Shown one piece after another: positions 46,271 through 56,292 of a stretch of 60,460 nt of DNA. Both the position numbers and the translations under genes were made by a program. This DNA comes from Thiohalomonas denitrificans. Lineage in GTDB: Bacteria; Pseudomonadota; Gammaproteobacteria; Thiohalomonadales; Thiohalomonadaceae. Positions within the stretch are counted from its first letter, which is position 1. Each line of letters opens with the position of its first letter. The DNA lies in contig NZ_JAENYR010000015.1 in assembly GCF_016841685.1 (NCBI RefSeq), positions 1-60,460 on the forward strand, in the 5' to 3' direction. Under the pieces are notes generated by a model that saw only the letters and a list, made by a program, of their open reading frames with translations, was not told the origin of the DNA and did no database searches.

Positions 46271-46409
46271 CTGGCCCTGATTTACCGGCGTACCAACAAC
46301 CTGAGAGCCGTTCAGCTGCTACTCGGAAACCGCACGTTGGAGAGTACTGTCAGATATCTCGGCATCGGTCGAGGATGCGCTTTAGCTGTCAGAGCAGATA
46401 GACGTGTGA
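46271..46409 (+). pseudogene. Tyrosine recombinase 3' scrap
   Basis: The frame reads LIYRRTNNLRAVQLLLGNRTLESTVRYLGI, which is the C-terminal part of a phage-type integrase with the catalytic Tyr in VRYLGI. A frameshift then leads to VEDAL, a stop and LSEQIDV. A run of ten A precedes it. No upstream catalytic domain is seen. It is the remains of the integrase that may have moved the island. Confidence 0.75.
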
Positions 46410-46760
46410 TCGTGCATGAGGGTGGGCGCTCCTCAGTGAACGCCTGCCTTAGCTGCGGGAGCTGCAGGTAGCAGTGAAAAGAATGAAGACCTGGTAGCCC
46501 CGCGATCATAGATTCCGAAGAATCCTTAGACCGGTGGCTTTGCGCCCCTGTCTTTCGACAGGTTTGCCTTTATCAGGCCTACTCAATTTGTAGGTGAGCC
46601 CGGCGCGGCTGTCAAAAACTTTTTACCGCGGCATTCGGAAACTCGACAGGCAAAAAGGTTATGGGCGATATCCGGCCAATAGCCGCCGGTCGTTCCGAAC
46701 CGAAATCAATACCGGTTTGTGCTGAAAAGCGGTCCGTCCGTCAAGCCTTCAGCCGGGGCA

Positions 46761-49703
46761 CTAAGCACTCGCCTCCACCCGGTTGCGACCCCTGTCCTTG
46801 GCGCGATAGAGGGCCTCGTCGGCCGCAGCGAGCAGTGCCCGAAAAGTGCTGTTCCTCGCTAGTTTCACCGCTACACCGGCGCTAATGGTCACCGATCCAC
46901 TTACCGGGGAAGTGACATGAGGGAGGCCCAGTTCCTCGACGGCCTTTCGCATCGTTTCGGCCAACTGGAGCGCCGGTTCTGATTCGGTCTCCAGCAGCAC
47001 CCCCAGGAACTCTTCGCCACCATAACGCACCAGCAGGTCGGTGGGACGACGTAGGCACGACCTCAAAACCCGAGCCACGCGGCGTAGGCATTCGTCCCCT
47101 TGCTGGTGTCCATAATGGTCGTTGTAGGCTTTGAAATGGTCGATATCGACCATGATCATGGCTACCGGATGCCCGTGGCGGGTTTCGCGCAGCCATTCCC
47201 GCTCGATGAACTGTTTAAGGTAGCGGCGGTTGGCCACGCCGGTCAGTGGGTCATGCAGGGTCTCGCGTTCCAGGGCCTGTTGGGCCTGCTTGAGGCTGGT
47301 GACGTCGTTCATGACGCCGAACAGGGCCACAGGCTTACCGTCAGTATCGCGTTCAATGCGCTTTCGATCTTCGAACCACCGCAGGGTACGGCCGTCGCTA
47401 TGCCACATCCGGTATTGCTGCGTGCAGTGCCTCGCATCGCGGAGCGCCGCCTGCAAGCTGGAGAGGACCCGATCGCGGTCATCCTCATGCAACTGGCGGA
47501 CCCAAATCATCGGGTCTTGCTGCCACTGCTCCGGTTCGAAGCCAAGCAGGTTCTTGATGGCAGGGCTGATGAACTGGGCGTGATAACCCGGGAGAGCCAC
47601 GCGATAGAGGATGTCGGGGACGAGTTCGACCACTTCGCGAAAACGGGCCTCGCTTACGCGCAGCGCCTCCTCAGACTGTTTACGCTCGCTGATATCCAAC
47701 CAGGTTCCTCGTAGCGCCATCACCTCGCCACCAGATGACTTTATGGCCTCACCTCGGCTTACTACCACGCGCACCCTGCCGTCGGGCTGCACGATTCGGA
47801 GCTCATCCACAAATCCCTCGCCGGTTTCGATGGCCCGCTGCGCCAGGGCTCGTACACGTTCCCGATCCTCCGGGTGGACCACTTCAAGGATCGACTGGAG
47901 TGTCACGGGAAAGGCTTGCGGGGCGTATCCGGCGATGCGGAACATCTCGTCCGACCAGCGGGAGCGGTCGTTTAATCGGTCCCACTCCCAGCTACCGAGG
48001 TGGGCCAAACGCTGGGCCTCCTTGAACCCACTCTCCGCCTGCAGGCGGGCGGCCCACTCGCGCCGCTCCAGCAGGGCACGGTCGAGCAAATCGGCGACGG
48101 CCCGCAGTATGGCTCGCTCCTCGGTGAGAAACGGCCCCTCCTGCGCGGGCGGGCGCTCCTCCCGGTAGAACACCTCCAACGCCCCTACGCTCTGGCCATC
48201 CACTCTGATCACTTCTGCCTGCCGCCACACTGTTTGGGCGAATGGTTCGGTTTGATAGCTAGCGCCCTCTACCGTGACCCGTACACAGGTAATCTCCGGA
48301 TACTGGTAGGCGGGGACCAGCGCATCGACCGTGCCGCGTAATATTTCGTCCAGTGGACGGTTCCGCTGGTGGGTGAGGGAGGCGACCGCGTACAGACAGC
48401 GCAGCTCTTTGTTGCGCTCGCCAAGCTTGTGTGCGGTGTGCTCAAGAATCTCTGCGGCACGCCTGCGCTCAGTCAGGTCACGGGTCACCGCCAGCACTGT
48501 CTCGACTCGTCCATCGGGGCCGAATTCCGGTACCACGTGTGACTCGAAATAGCGCTCGCCTCGGGGGGTGGGAAAGGTAAACTCAACCTTCTCCTCCTGG
48601 CCGGTATCGAAGACCCGACGTGTATGGGTTTGCCAGTCCGCCACCAGCGCCTCCGGAATACCCAGCTCGCGGTTGGTTTTGCCCAGGAAGGTTTCCCTTG
48701 GGATGCCGGTGCTTGCCACCATGGCCGGATTAACATAGAGATAGCGCAGCGACCTATCTAGCCGGGCGACGTTATCGGGGGTGTGCTCGGCCAAGGTCCT
48801 GAATTCTGTCTCACGTTGGCGACTCTCTTCCAGGCGCTTGCGCTCGGTGACCTCCTCAGCCAGCACATTAATCCCCCAAATGTTCCCGGCCTCGTCCTTG
48901 AGCGGCAGCCAGTTCTCAATCCAGAATCGCTCGACTCCGGGGTGGGCGGCGGTTTCCCCGCTGATTTCGACGTTCAGCACCGGCTCGCCCGTTTCAAGTA
49001 TTTTCTCGGCGACTTGCTCCACCTGTTCGGCGAGAGCAGGTACAACCTCGCGCACGGTTCTCCCCAAATGGGATTCGATTGGAACGCCGTTGATTTCGGC
49101 CAGTCGCTGGTTGACCCGTTGAAAACGCAGCCCAGTGTCGAACACGCACAGGCCGACGGGCGCTTGTCCATAGATGGTCTCCAGTTCGATGGCCTGCTGG
49201 CGATAACGCGCCTCGCTCTCACGCAGGTTCTGCTCGGCCCGCTTGCGTTCGGTGATATCGGTAAAAAGGTGAGCGAACTGCCCCGGGGTGGTGCGGTAGG
49301 CGAAGACCTCAAACCACTTGCCCAGCCCCTCGGTGTAGGCCTCGAATCGCGCCGGCTCACCAGTCAACGCCACCCGACTGTAGGTCTCAATCCAGAGCGG
49401 CTCGACACCGGGCACCAGTTCGCGGGCTGTTTTGCCTTCGGCGACGTGCGGAGGAAAACCGGTCAGTCGACCAAACGCCTCATTGACCTCCAGCAACCGA
49501 TAGTCGTAGGGCCGGCCCTGCTCATCCAGGATGATTTCGGCCAGGCCAAAGCCCTCGATCATCGATTCGAATAGTGCGCGGTAGCGCTCGCTGCTCTTAA
49601 GGCACGCATCGCGCTCGGCCCGCAGAGCCTCGACCTCCCGCTTGAGTGCCTTCATCTCATTGGCAGTCAGGTCGCCCACGCCGGCCCCTCCATTCTGCCT
49701 CAT
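46761..49703 (-). CDS. Multi-PAS diguanylate cyclase
   Basis: 980 residues, no membrane helix. Roughly five PAS domains (starting near 45, 165, 300, 580 and 700) and a GAF-like segment (~440-560, from RCLYAVASLTHQRNRPLDEI) precede the GGDEF domain (~810-980). The active site is GGEEF, with substrate Asp in MIMVDIDHFKAYNDHYGH and the inhibitory site RPTD five residues upstream. It should make c-di-GMP from GTP under cytoplasmic sensing and product control. The PAS and GAF-like parts near 300-560 match those of the histidine kinase at 51975. Confidence 0.93.
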   Translation of the reverse strand: MRQNGGAGVGDLTANEMKALKREVEALRAERDACLKSSERYRALFESMIEGFGLAEIILDEQGRPYDYRLLEVNEAFGRLTGFPPHVAEGKTARELVPGVEPLWIETYSRVALTGEPARFEAYTEGLGKWFEVFAYRTTPGQFAHLFTDITERKRAEQNLRESEARYRQQAIELETIYGQAPVGLCVFDTGLRFQRVNQRLAEINGVPIESHLGRTVREVVPALAEQVEQVAEKILETGEPVLNVEISGETAAHPGVERFWIENWLPLKDEAGNIWGINVLAEEVTERKRLEESRQRETEFRTLAEHTPDNVARLDRSLRYLYVNPAMVASTGIPRETFLGKTNRELGIPEALVADWQTHTRRVFDTGQEEKVEFTFPTPRGERYFESHVVPEFGPDGRVETVLAVTRDLTERRRAAEILEHTAHKLGERNKELRCLYAVASLTHQRNRPLDEILRGTVDALVPAYQYPEITCVRVTVEGASYQTEPFAQTVWRQAEVIRVDGQSVGALEVFYREERPPAQEGPFLTEERAILRAVADLLDRALLERREWAARLQAESGFKEAQRLAHLGSWEWDRLNDRSRWSDEMFRIAGYAPQAFPVTLQSILEVVHPEDRERVRALAQRAIETGEGFVDELRIVQPDGRVRVVVSRGEAIKSSGGEVMALRGTWLDISERKQSEEALRVSEARFREVVELVPDILYRVALPGYHAQFISPAIKNLLGFEPEQWQQDPMIWVRQLHEDDRDRVLSSLQAALRDARHCTQQYRMWHSDGRTLRWFEDRKRIERDTDGKPVALFGVMNDVTSLKQAQQALERETLHDPLTGVANRRYLKQFIEREWLRETRHGHPVAMIMVDIDHFKAYNDHYGHQQGDECLRRVARVLRSCLRRPTDLLVRYGGEEFLGVLLETESEPALQLAETMRKAVEELGLPHVTSPVSGSVTISAGVAVKLARNSTFRALLAAADEALYRAKDRGRNRVEASA

Positions 49704-50019
49704 AACGCATTGCTTACAGCATAGCGGGGTGACAGGCCGACCCGTCTTGGTAGGGAATAGTTACCGGGAGTTAGCAAAGCATCGTTTGCCCGCGTCCTCT
49801 GATCGCTGCTTAGCCAAAATCCGACAAGGAGAGCGCGACAGGACGCTTTGGGTCGGAAGCGGAACTCCACCGGCATTTTCCGGACGAGGGATATTGGTTC
49901 TGTCTTTTTGAGGCTCCTTTGGGCAGACAAAAGGGCGACTAAGGCCAAAGGGACCAATCGTGCCTAATCTTTAGAAACAGAGGAGAAGTCTGAACGAAAG
50001 AGCAGGGAGGGGAGTTCCC

Positions 50020-51675
50020 ATGCGCATGACGATATTTCTTGCTTTGGGCTTGTTGGGCCTGGGAATCGCGGTATCGCAGCCGTCAGCCGCTCAGCAACAC
50101 GCCGCATCCGGCCACGGCGATGAAGTCCCACTCTACAACGACCTGGGTGACCATCACTACGCTATCACGACCGACGTTCCCAAAGCGCACGCATACTTCG
50201 ATCAGGGCCTCAGGCTCTACTACGCCTTCAACCACGCCGAGAGCATCCGTGCCTTCCGCGAGGCACAGCGGCTGGATCCGCGATGCGCCATGTGTTGGTG
50301 GGGCGAGGCCCTCGCCTGGGGCCCGAACATCAATCTGCCAATGGATGCGGACGCTGCGTTGGCGGCCTACGACGCGCTGCAGGGCGCGCTGGAACGGCGT
50401 GAGTATGCGTCGGAGCGAGAGCGTGCCTTCATCGATGCGCTCGCCGAACGCTATGCGCCCGAGCCACAGGAAGACCGCTCCGACCTGGATAAGGCGTACG
50501 CCGAGGCCATGGGGCGCATCGCGGCGCGCTGGCCGGACGATCCCGAGGCGGTCGTACTCTACGGCGAGGCCGTCATGGATCTGCAGCCATGGGATTACTG
50601 GACCGAAGACGGCCGGCCAAAGCCCGGCATGGAAGAGGCGTTGGCGGGTTTTCAGCGAGTCGTCGACCAGGATCCGAATCACCCGGGAGCATGTCATTTC
50701 TACATCCACGCGGTCGAGAAGCTTTACCCAGAGCGCGCGGTCCCCTGCGCGGAGCGGCTGGCGGACCTGATGCCGGGGGCCGGGCACATCGTCCACATGC
50801 CGAGCCACATCTATATCCGGGTCGGGCGCTATCTCGACGCCATCGAGCAGAACGAGCACGCCGTGCACGAAGACGAAACCTGGATCGCGGACCAGCGGCC
50901 GGGCTATGGCATGTATACGGTGGGTTACTATCCCCACAACTACGACTTCCTGGCATTCGCGGCCTCGATGATCGGTCGGAGCGACCAGGCGATCGCGTCC
51001 GCACGCAAGGTTGCCGACCTCATCCCGCCGGAGATGTACGGCACGCCGGGGATGGACTTCCTGCAGCACTGGTCCAGCCGACCGCTGCTGATGCTCGTCC
51101 GCTTCGGTCGCTGGGGCGAGATCCTCGCGACCGACCCACCTGCCGCATCGATGCCGCATGCGCGCGCGCTCTGGCACTATTCCCGCGGCCGTTCGCTCGC
51201 CGCTAGCGGCGAAGTGGCGGCGGCACGTGATCAGCTGCAGGCGCTGCGCCGGATCGCCGGGGATTCGGCGGTCGACGGCATGCGCATGGAATTCAACCGG
51301 TCGCGAGACCTGCTGGCGGTCGCTACCCACGTGCTGGCCGGTTATGTCGAGGTTGCAGCCGGTGACCTCGAACAGGCCGTCGCCGAGATGCAGGCAGCCG
51401 TCCGCAGCGAAGACGCGCTGCTCTACGGAGAGCCGCCGGAGTGGTCCGTCCCGGCCCGCCAGGACCTCGGCCGCGTGCTGCTGCTAGCTGGCCGCCCGGC
51501 GGAGGCGGAACGGGCTTTCCGCAAAGACCTCGAACGTTTCCGCGACAACGGCTGGTCGCTCTACGGCCTCACCGAGGCGCTTAACGCCCAAGGCCGAGCG
51601 GAAAAGGCCGCTGCGGTACAGCGTGAATTCAATCGGGTCTGGGGCACCGCTGACGTGTCGCTGCCACTCGACTGA
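50020..51675 (+). CDS. Exported TPR protein
   Basis: 551 residues with a signal peptide (LALGLLGLGIAVSQPSAAQ, cut near 25) and a strong AGGGAGGGGAG site. Several tetratricopeptide repeats run from residue ~50 to 540 (for example AYFDQGLRLYYAFNHAESIRAFREAQRLDP). Conserved His-rich pieces (HFYIHAVE, HMPSHIYIRVGRY, YPHNYDFLAFAASM) lie in the centre and could hold a ligand or metal. Likely a periplasmic scaffold. Not part of an operon: both neighbours are on the other strand. Confidence 0.85.
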   Translation: MRMTIFLALGLLGLGIAVSQPSAAQQHAASGHGDEVPLYNDLGDHHYAITTDVPKAHAYFDQGLRLYYAFNHAESIRAFREAQRLDPRCAMCWWGEALAWGPNINLPMDADAALAAYDALQGALERREYASERERAFIDALAERYAPEPQEDRSDLDKAYAEAMGRIAARWPDDPEAVVLYGEAVMDLQPWDYWTEDGRPKPGMEEALAGFQRVVDQDPNHPGACHFYIHAVEKLYPERAVPCAERLADLMPGAGHIVHMPSHIYIRVGRYLDAIEQNEHAVHEDETWIADQRPGYGMYTVGYYPHNYDFLAFAASMIGRSDQAIASARKVADLIPPEMYGTPGMDFLQHWSSRPLLMLVRFGRWGEILATDPPAASMPHARALWHYSRGRSLAASGEVAAARDQLQALRRIAGDSAVDGMRMEFNRSRDLLAVATHVLAGYVEVAAGDLEQAVAEMQAAVRSEDALLYGEPPEWSVPARQDLGRVLLLAGRPAEAERAFRKDLERFRDNGWSLYGLTEALNAQGRAEKAAAVQREFNRVWGTADVSLPLD

Positions 51676-51974
51676 ATCGCCGAAGCGAGAACGAGCGGGC
51701 CGGCAGCCAAACACATGCCGAACGCTTTCGTCAGTCGCCTCGCCAACCGACATTCTTCTAACCGCCAAGGGGCAGCTCTGGGTCGCTACCTGCTCAGTGG
51801 TGAGCCGCACAGGTCGAAATCGGCCAGAAGCCGTCAATTCCGGACTGCTGTGCTAACGACTGATGCTGCAGGGGAAGGAAACATCACGGAGCACTGACGC
51901 GGCCCATGGGCCCGGCCAGCTTGCTCCGCTGCGGGGTCGAAACTTGGAGTTGTGGTGGTCTCGACAGCTGCTGT

Positions 51975-53486
51975 TCATTTCGGCCAGAAGGTCCTGACAA
52001 TCGTTCCCCGTGGGCTATTATCGGCCACTTCGATCTGTCCGCCGTGACTTAGGACGATTTTACGTGCCACCGCCAGGCCGATACCGGTGTGGCCTGGCTT
52101 GCCGCCGCTGCTGAACACGCGAAAGATCCTCTCCTTCACCCACGCTGGGATACCGGGGCCATCATCTACTACCTCCACGCACCAGTGTTTCCCGTCATCA
52201 TGTGCTCGGATCCAAACCGATCCTTCGGAGCTGTCGTGGTGATCGATGGCATTGGTGATGAGGTTCTGGAAGACCTGACGCAGGTGCAGTGGGTTGGCGA
52301 GAATAGTCGGTAACGGTTCCTCCAACTCGATCCGAAAGCCAGGTGGAATGGTCAGGCGGACGAGCAAGTCGCCCAACAGGGGGCCAAGCGCAACGGCTTC
52401 GCGATCCTGCGTTGAGAGGTCCAGACGGGCGTAGCCGAGCAGCCCATCGATGAGCGCGTCCATACCCATAACTCGCTCGCGCAGAAGTCGTAGCCGCAGC
52501 CGGTTCTCCTCATCGAGTCCCTCTGCCACATCCTCGTCAATAACATAGGCGAGGTTGGCCACGGCCCGTAAAGGCGCTTTCAGGTCATGGGAAACCACGT
52601 AGGCGAACTCCTCCAACTCCGCGTTCAGGCGCTCTAGCTCCTTGGTTTTACGTACCAGCACCGCTTCGGCTTTCTCACGGGCGTCCCACTCCTGCCGTTC
52701 CCGCAGGCTGCGGCTGAGCAGTTCGGCAACGGCGTTGAGTATAGCCCGCTCTTCGGCGAGGAATGGCCCCTCCTGGGCCGGTGGGCGCTCCTCTCGATAG
52801 AACACCTCGATGACGCCAGAGAGCTCGTTGTTCGCCCCAAACGTCACCGCCTGTCGCCAAGGGGTTTGCTCGAACGGCTCGGACCATTCCGTGTGACCAT
52901 CAACAGTTATCCGGGCGCAGGCGATCTCCGGGTATTGGTAGGCGGCGGCTAACGCCTCCGCGGTGCCGTGCAGTACCTCTGCCAGGGTACGGGAGCGCTG
53001 TTGCGTGAGAGAGGCGACTGTGTACAGGCAGCTCATCTCCTTGACACGTTCGTCAAGGTCGTGGGCGGTTCGGCGCAATGTCTCCTCGAACCGGATGCGA
53101 TCGGTGATGTCGTGTGCCACGCCAAGAACGGTGGCCACCCGGCCGTCCTCTCCGAACTCCGGCACCAGGCGCGCCTCGAAGTAGCACTCCCCCTGGGGGG
53201 CCGGGAAGCTGAACTCAAACGCCTGTGCACGACCGGAGGCGAATACACTCTGGATCCGCTCGTCCCACAGCGTCACTAGTGCCTCCGGCATACCCAATTC
53301 GGCATTACTTTTGCCGATGAAGGCTTCCCGTGGCCACCCGCTGTAGCGCTCGATCATCGGATTGACGTACAGGTGACGCAGCGCCCGGTCGAAGCGGGAG
53401 ATGATGTCGGTCGAGTTCTCGGACAGGGTGCGGAAGTCCTGTTGGCTCTGGCGAACCTCCTCCATACGCGACGGTCGCTCCGACAT
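51975..53486 (-). CDS. PAS-GAF histidine kinase
   Basis: 503 residues, cytoplasmic. PAS (~20-130), a GAF-like part (~150-265) and a kinase core: H-box SHDLKAPLRAVANLAYV, N-box NLITNAIDHH, G1 VDDGPGIP and G2 GGKPGHTGIGLAVAR. All catalytic boxes are intact. No response regulator is adjacent, so it is an orphan kinase. Its PAS and GAF segments match the cyclase at 46761-49703. Confidence 0.92.
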   Translation of the reverse strand: MSERPSRMEEVRQSQQDFRTLSENSTDIISRFDRALRHLYVNPMIERYSGWPREAFIGKSNAELGMPEALVTLWDERIQSVFASGRAQAFEFSFPAPQGECYFEARLVPEFGEDGRVATVLGVAHDITDRIRFEETLRRTAHDLDERVKEMSCLYTVASLTQQRSRTLAEVLHGTAEALAAAYQYPEIACARITVDGHTEWSEPFEQTPWRQAVTFGANNELSGVIEVFYREERPPAQEGPFLAEERAILNAVAELLSRSLRERQEWDAREKAEAVLVRKTKELERLNAELEEFAYVVSHDLKAPLRAVANLAYVIDEDVAEGLDEENRLRLRLLRERVMGMDALIDGLLGYARLDLSTQDREAVALGPLLGDLLVRLTIPPGFRIELEEPLPTILANPLHLRQVFQNLITNAIDHHDSSEGSVWIRAHDDGKHWCVEVVDDGPGIPAWVKERIFRVFSSGGKPGHTGIGLAVARKIVLSHGGQIEVADNSPRGTIVRTFWPK

Positions 53487-53659
53487 GCTCTTTCTCCGTA
53501 GAAAAGGCTAGCACCCTCTTAAGATCGCGTCTTTGGAGGCGCTCACGCTAATGGTTAGCCTACTGGAAAAAGAACAGAAGTTCGTATAGCCAATCCTCTG
53601 ATAAAGTTGAAGGTTCGCTGATCGGTGTGGGATGGATAATAGAGTGAGCGCTCACCGTT

Positions 53660-53704
53660 TTGAGAATCCCCGTGTCGGCGGTTCGATTTCGTCCTTGGCC
53701 GCCA
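53660..53704 (+). repeat. att direct repeat 2 (degenerate tRNA-Phe copy)
   Basis: 45 bp matching the tRNA-Phe 3' half with four substitutions. Its upstream ~40 bp resemble those before repeat 1. The right border of segment 2, and older than the border at 44805 judging by the mutations (inference). Confidence 0.85.
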
Positions 53705-54039
53705 GAATTCAAGCAGTTAAAGCCCGCGCCAGCGAGCTTTTTCGTTGGGTGTGCCAGGCATGGCACTTCTGAACAGGTGGTGCTGGGACAATCTTGGGGG
53801 CGCAAGTCCCCTGTGGGCCTGGCAAGCGGAACTAGCCGACCGCATGACCATTTCAACCAACTCCTGGAAGGGGGCCCCGAACCTCTCTGTCGACGGCAAA
53901 GTCAAACCAGGAACGGACCCGCGGCAGCCTGTCGGGTTACCATGGCCATCCGGCCCTCGGGGCCGTGAGCGTTTCCGATACGCAGGTCGAGCCGGCACTC
54001 CTGCGCATCCATTCACCATCCCCGGCAAATGGGTATCCC

Positions 54040-55245
54040 ATGGCAGAACACGAAGATTTCAGCGCCCTCCTCAGCGAGTTCGAGCAGAAGACCCCTAATC
54101 CAAGCAGCAAGGCGCCCCAGGTGGGCGAGCGCATTCGCGGCCGGATCGTCTCCATCGGTCAGGAGCAGGCCTTTATCGATGTCGGCGCCAAGGCCGAGGC
54201 CGTGATCGACGTGGCCGAGCTGACCGATGCCGAGGGGCAGCACAGCGCGGAGGTCGGCGATACCATCGAGAGCATGGTGCTCAGCCGGGACGACCACAGC
54301 GGCACCCTGCTGCTGGGGCGCGGCAGCGGCCGGGCCGTTCATGACAGCGCCGAACTGGAAAACGCCTATGCCAATGAGCTACCGGTGGAGGGGCTGGTCT
54401 CGGGCGTCACCAAGGGCGGCCTCGAGGTCCAGGTTGCCGGAATGAGGGGGTTCTGCCCGGCCTCGCAGGCGGAGATTCGTTTCGTCGATGACCTCGATGC
54501 GTTCGTCGGCCAGCGGCTGAGCTTTCGCATCACCCGCTTCGAGGGCGGACGCCGGCCCAATCTCGTGCTCTCGCGCCGGGCGCTGTTGGAAGAGGCTGCG
54601 CGCCGGGATGCGGAGGAGCTTCGGGGCCGGCTGGCGGTGGGGCTGGTACTTCCGGGCACGGTGACGGCGGTCAAGGAGTACGGCGCCTTTGTCGACCTCG
54701 GCGGGATCGAGGGCATGGTCCACGTCAGTGAACTCGCCTACGGCCGGGTCTCCCATCCCAAAGACGTGGTCACTCCCGGCCAGGCGGTCGAAGTCTCCGT
54801 GCTGAGGATCGAGAAGAGCGAAAAACCGGGCCGCGGTGAGCGCATCGCCCTCTCCATCCGCGCCCTCGCCGCCGACCCGTGGCAGGGGGCCGAGCAGCGC
54901 TATCCCGTGGGAGCACCGGTCAAGGGTATGGTCACCCGGCTACAGCCCTTCGGCGCCTTCGTCGAGGTCGAGTCGGGCCTCGAAGCACTGGTGCCCATCA
55001 GTGAACTGGGGAGCGGCCAGCGGGTGAGTCACCCGAAGGAAGTGGTCAACCCCGGCGACACCGTCGAGGCTATCGTCCTTAGCGTCGATAGCACCCGCCG
55101 CCGACTGAGCCTGTCGCTGGATGCCTCGGCCCACGAGGAAGCCGCGAACCTTGAAGCGTACCGGCCTGGTGCCGACCCAAAGGCCGAAGAGGCTGTGGGT
55201 TCCTTCGGCCAGTTACTACGTGAGAGTCTGAACAAGGGCAAATAG
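54040..55245 (+). CDS. Multi-S1-domain RNA-binding protein
   Basis: 401 residues from the ATG at 54040; an upstream GTG at 53965 is possible. Four S1 domains start near residues 28, 112, 195 and 285. The third and fourth are clearest: VTAVKEYGAFVDLGGIEGMVHVSELAYG and VTRLQPFGAFVEVESGLEALVPISELG. It resembles shortened ribosomal protein S1, but domain number and an acidic end differ. Expected to bind mRNA or rRNA; exact role unknown. Confidence 0.87.
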   Translation: MAEHEDFSALLSEFEQKTPNPSSKAPQVGERIRGRIVSIGQEQAFIDVGAKAEAVIDVAELTDAEGQHSAEVGDTIESMVLSRDDHSGTLLLGRGSGRAVHDSAELENAYANELPVEGLVSGVTKGGLEVQVAGMRGFCPASQAEIRFVDDLDAFVGQRLSFRITRFEGGRRPNLVLSRRALLEEAARRDAEELRGRLAVGLVLPGTVTAVKEYGAFVDLGGIEGMVHVSELAYGRVSHPKDVVTPGQAVEVSVLRIEKSEKPGRGERIALSIRALAADPWQGAEQRYPVGAPVKGMVTRLQPFGAFVEVESGLEALVPISELGSGQRVSHPKEVVNPGDTVEAIVLSVDSTRRRLSLSLDASAHEEAANLEAYRPGADPKAEEAVGSFGQLLRESLNKGK

Positions 55246-55487
55246 GGCGAGTGAATCAAGCGGTGCGGTCGCGGCAGCCTGCCGCGCGCCTCTGACTTCT
55301 ACGCCCAGGCAGCCCCGGGAGACCGAATCAAAGCGGACAGTCGCGGTTGTCCGCCGGGCGACAACTCCAGGAAGGTAGCCTTGAGCTTGCAAGCGACGTA
55401 AACGCACGTTGTGGATCTTCTGATGAAGGCCTTCTTGGGGACTGTGCGGGCAAGCGGTGCGGCTGAAGTCGCCCACGAGGACTCCTC

Positions 55488-56201
55488 ATGACAGCGTTGC
55501 TTGGAATCGACTGCGCTACACAGCCGAAAAAGGTAGGTTTGGCTCTCGGCGAATTGCGTAAGGGCCGCGTTTGCATTCTTGAGTGTTGCATAGGTAGCGC
55601 AACGGCGTCTCCAGTGGACATAGCGGCCGACTGGCTCGCCAACGTTGAAAGCGCTTTGATCGCTCTTGACGCGCCCCTTGGCTGGCCGATATCTCTGGCA
55701 ACCGCATTGGCCGACCATCGGGCCGGCTCAGGCATGCGGGCGCCTGCCGATGACCTCTTTCGCCGACTCACCGATATCGAAATCAGGCGCCGATTGGGCA
55801 AGAAGCCCCTGGAAGTCGGCGCGAACCTCATCTCCAGAACAACCGTCGCTGCACTGGAGCTGCTTGAGGGGATTCGGGCGAAAACCGGGCTGCCGGTTTC
55901 TCTGGCATGGGCGCCGGACGAGCCCGAACCGATCCGTACCATCGAGGTTTATCCAGCCGCCACGCGCCTCGCGCACTCGGCACAAAGTGGCGGTGGCAGT
56001 GTGGAAGGGCTCATGAGGGTACTCGATCGTTCGGGGTTCACCCTTGAGGGGGTTGGGCCTGACGCGATGGATGCGGCCGTTTGCGCTTTGGGGGCCGCCG
56101 ATTTCTTGGGTGGACGAGCGGTGGGGCCGGAATCGAGTGATATGCAGCGGGTACTCGTTGAGGGTTGGATATGGTCGGCCGACCGACCGAGCGTTAACTG
56201 A
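55488..56201 (+). CDS. DUF429 protein
   Basis: 237 residues. GIDCATQPKKVGLALGE with LIALDAPLGWP and IEVYPAATRLAH are marks of DUF429, predicted to have an RNase H-like fold. The Asp-rich pattern (GID, LDAP, PDAMDAAVCAL) could bind metal. No substrate known. It precedes the HipA-like kinase by about 90 bp. Confidence 0.85.
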   Translation: MTALLGIDCATQPKKVGLALGELRKGRVCILECCIGSATASPVDIAADWLANVESALIALDAPLGWPISLATALADHRAGSGMRAPADDLFRRLTDIEIRRRLGKKPLEVGANLISRTTVAALELLEGIRAKTGLPVSLAWAPDEPEPIRTIEVYPAATRLAHSAQSGGGSVEGLMRVLDRSGFTLEGVGPDAMDAAVCALGAADFLGGRAVGPESSDMQRVLVEGWIWSADRPSVN

Positions 56202-56292
56202 GCACTGCCAGCAGCGGAATTCGGGGGTAATTGGTGCAGAATGGTGTCGTTTCGTGCACGATCCGTCCGAATGACAGAAGGTTGGAGTTAGT

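Larger units (their letters stand above)
44806..53704. mobile_element. tRNA-Phe genomic island, segment 2
   Basis: About 8.9 kb between the 45-bp repeat at 44761 and the imperfect repeat at 53660-53704. It contains the hsdM scrap, spondin protein, the tyrosine-recombinase scrap, cyclase, TPR protein and histidine kinase. The recombinase scrap at 46271 is the only mobility trace in the whole island. Confidence 0.75.

Noticed and set aside
50083-51330. 415-codon frame opposite the TPR gene
   Set aside because: No start signal and no domain; the plus-strand gene has a signal peptide and a strong ribosome site.
36300-53704. Prophage
   Set aside because: No capsid, tail, terminase or lysis genes; only tRNA-end repeats and an integrase scrap.
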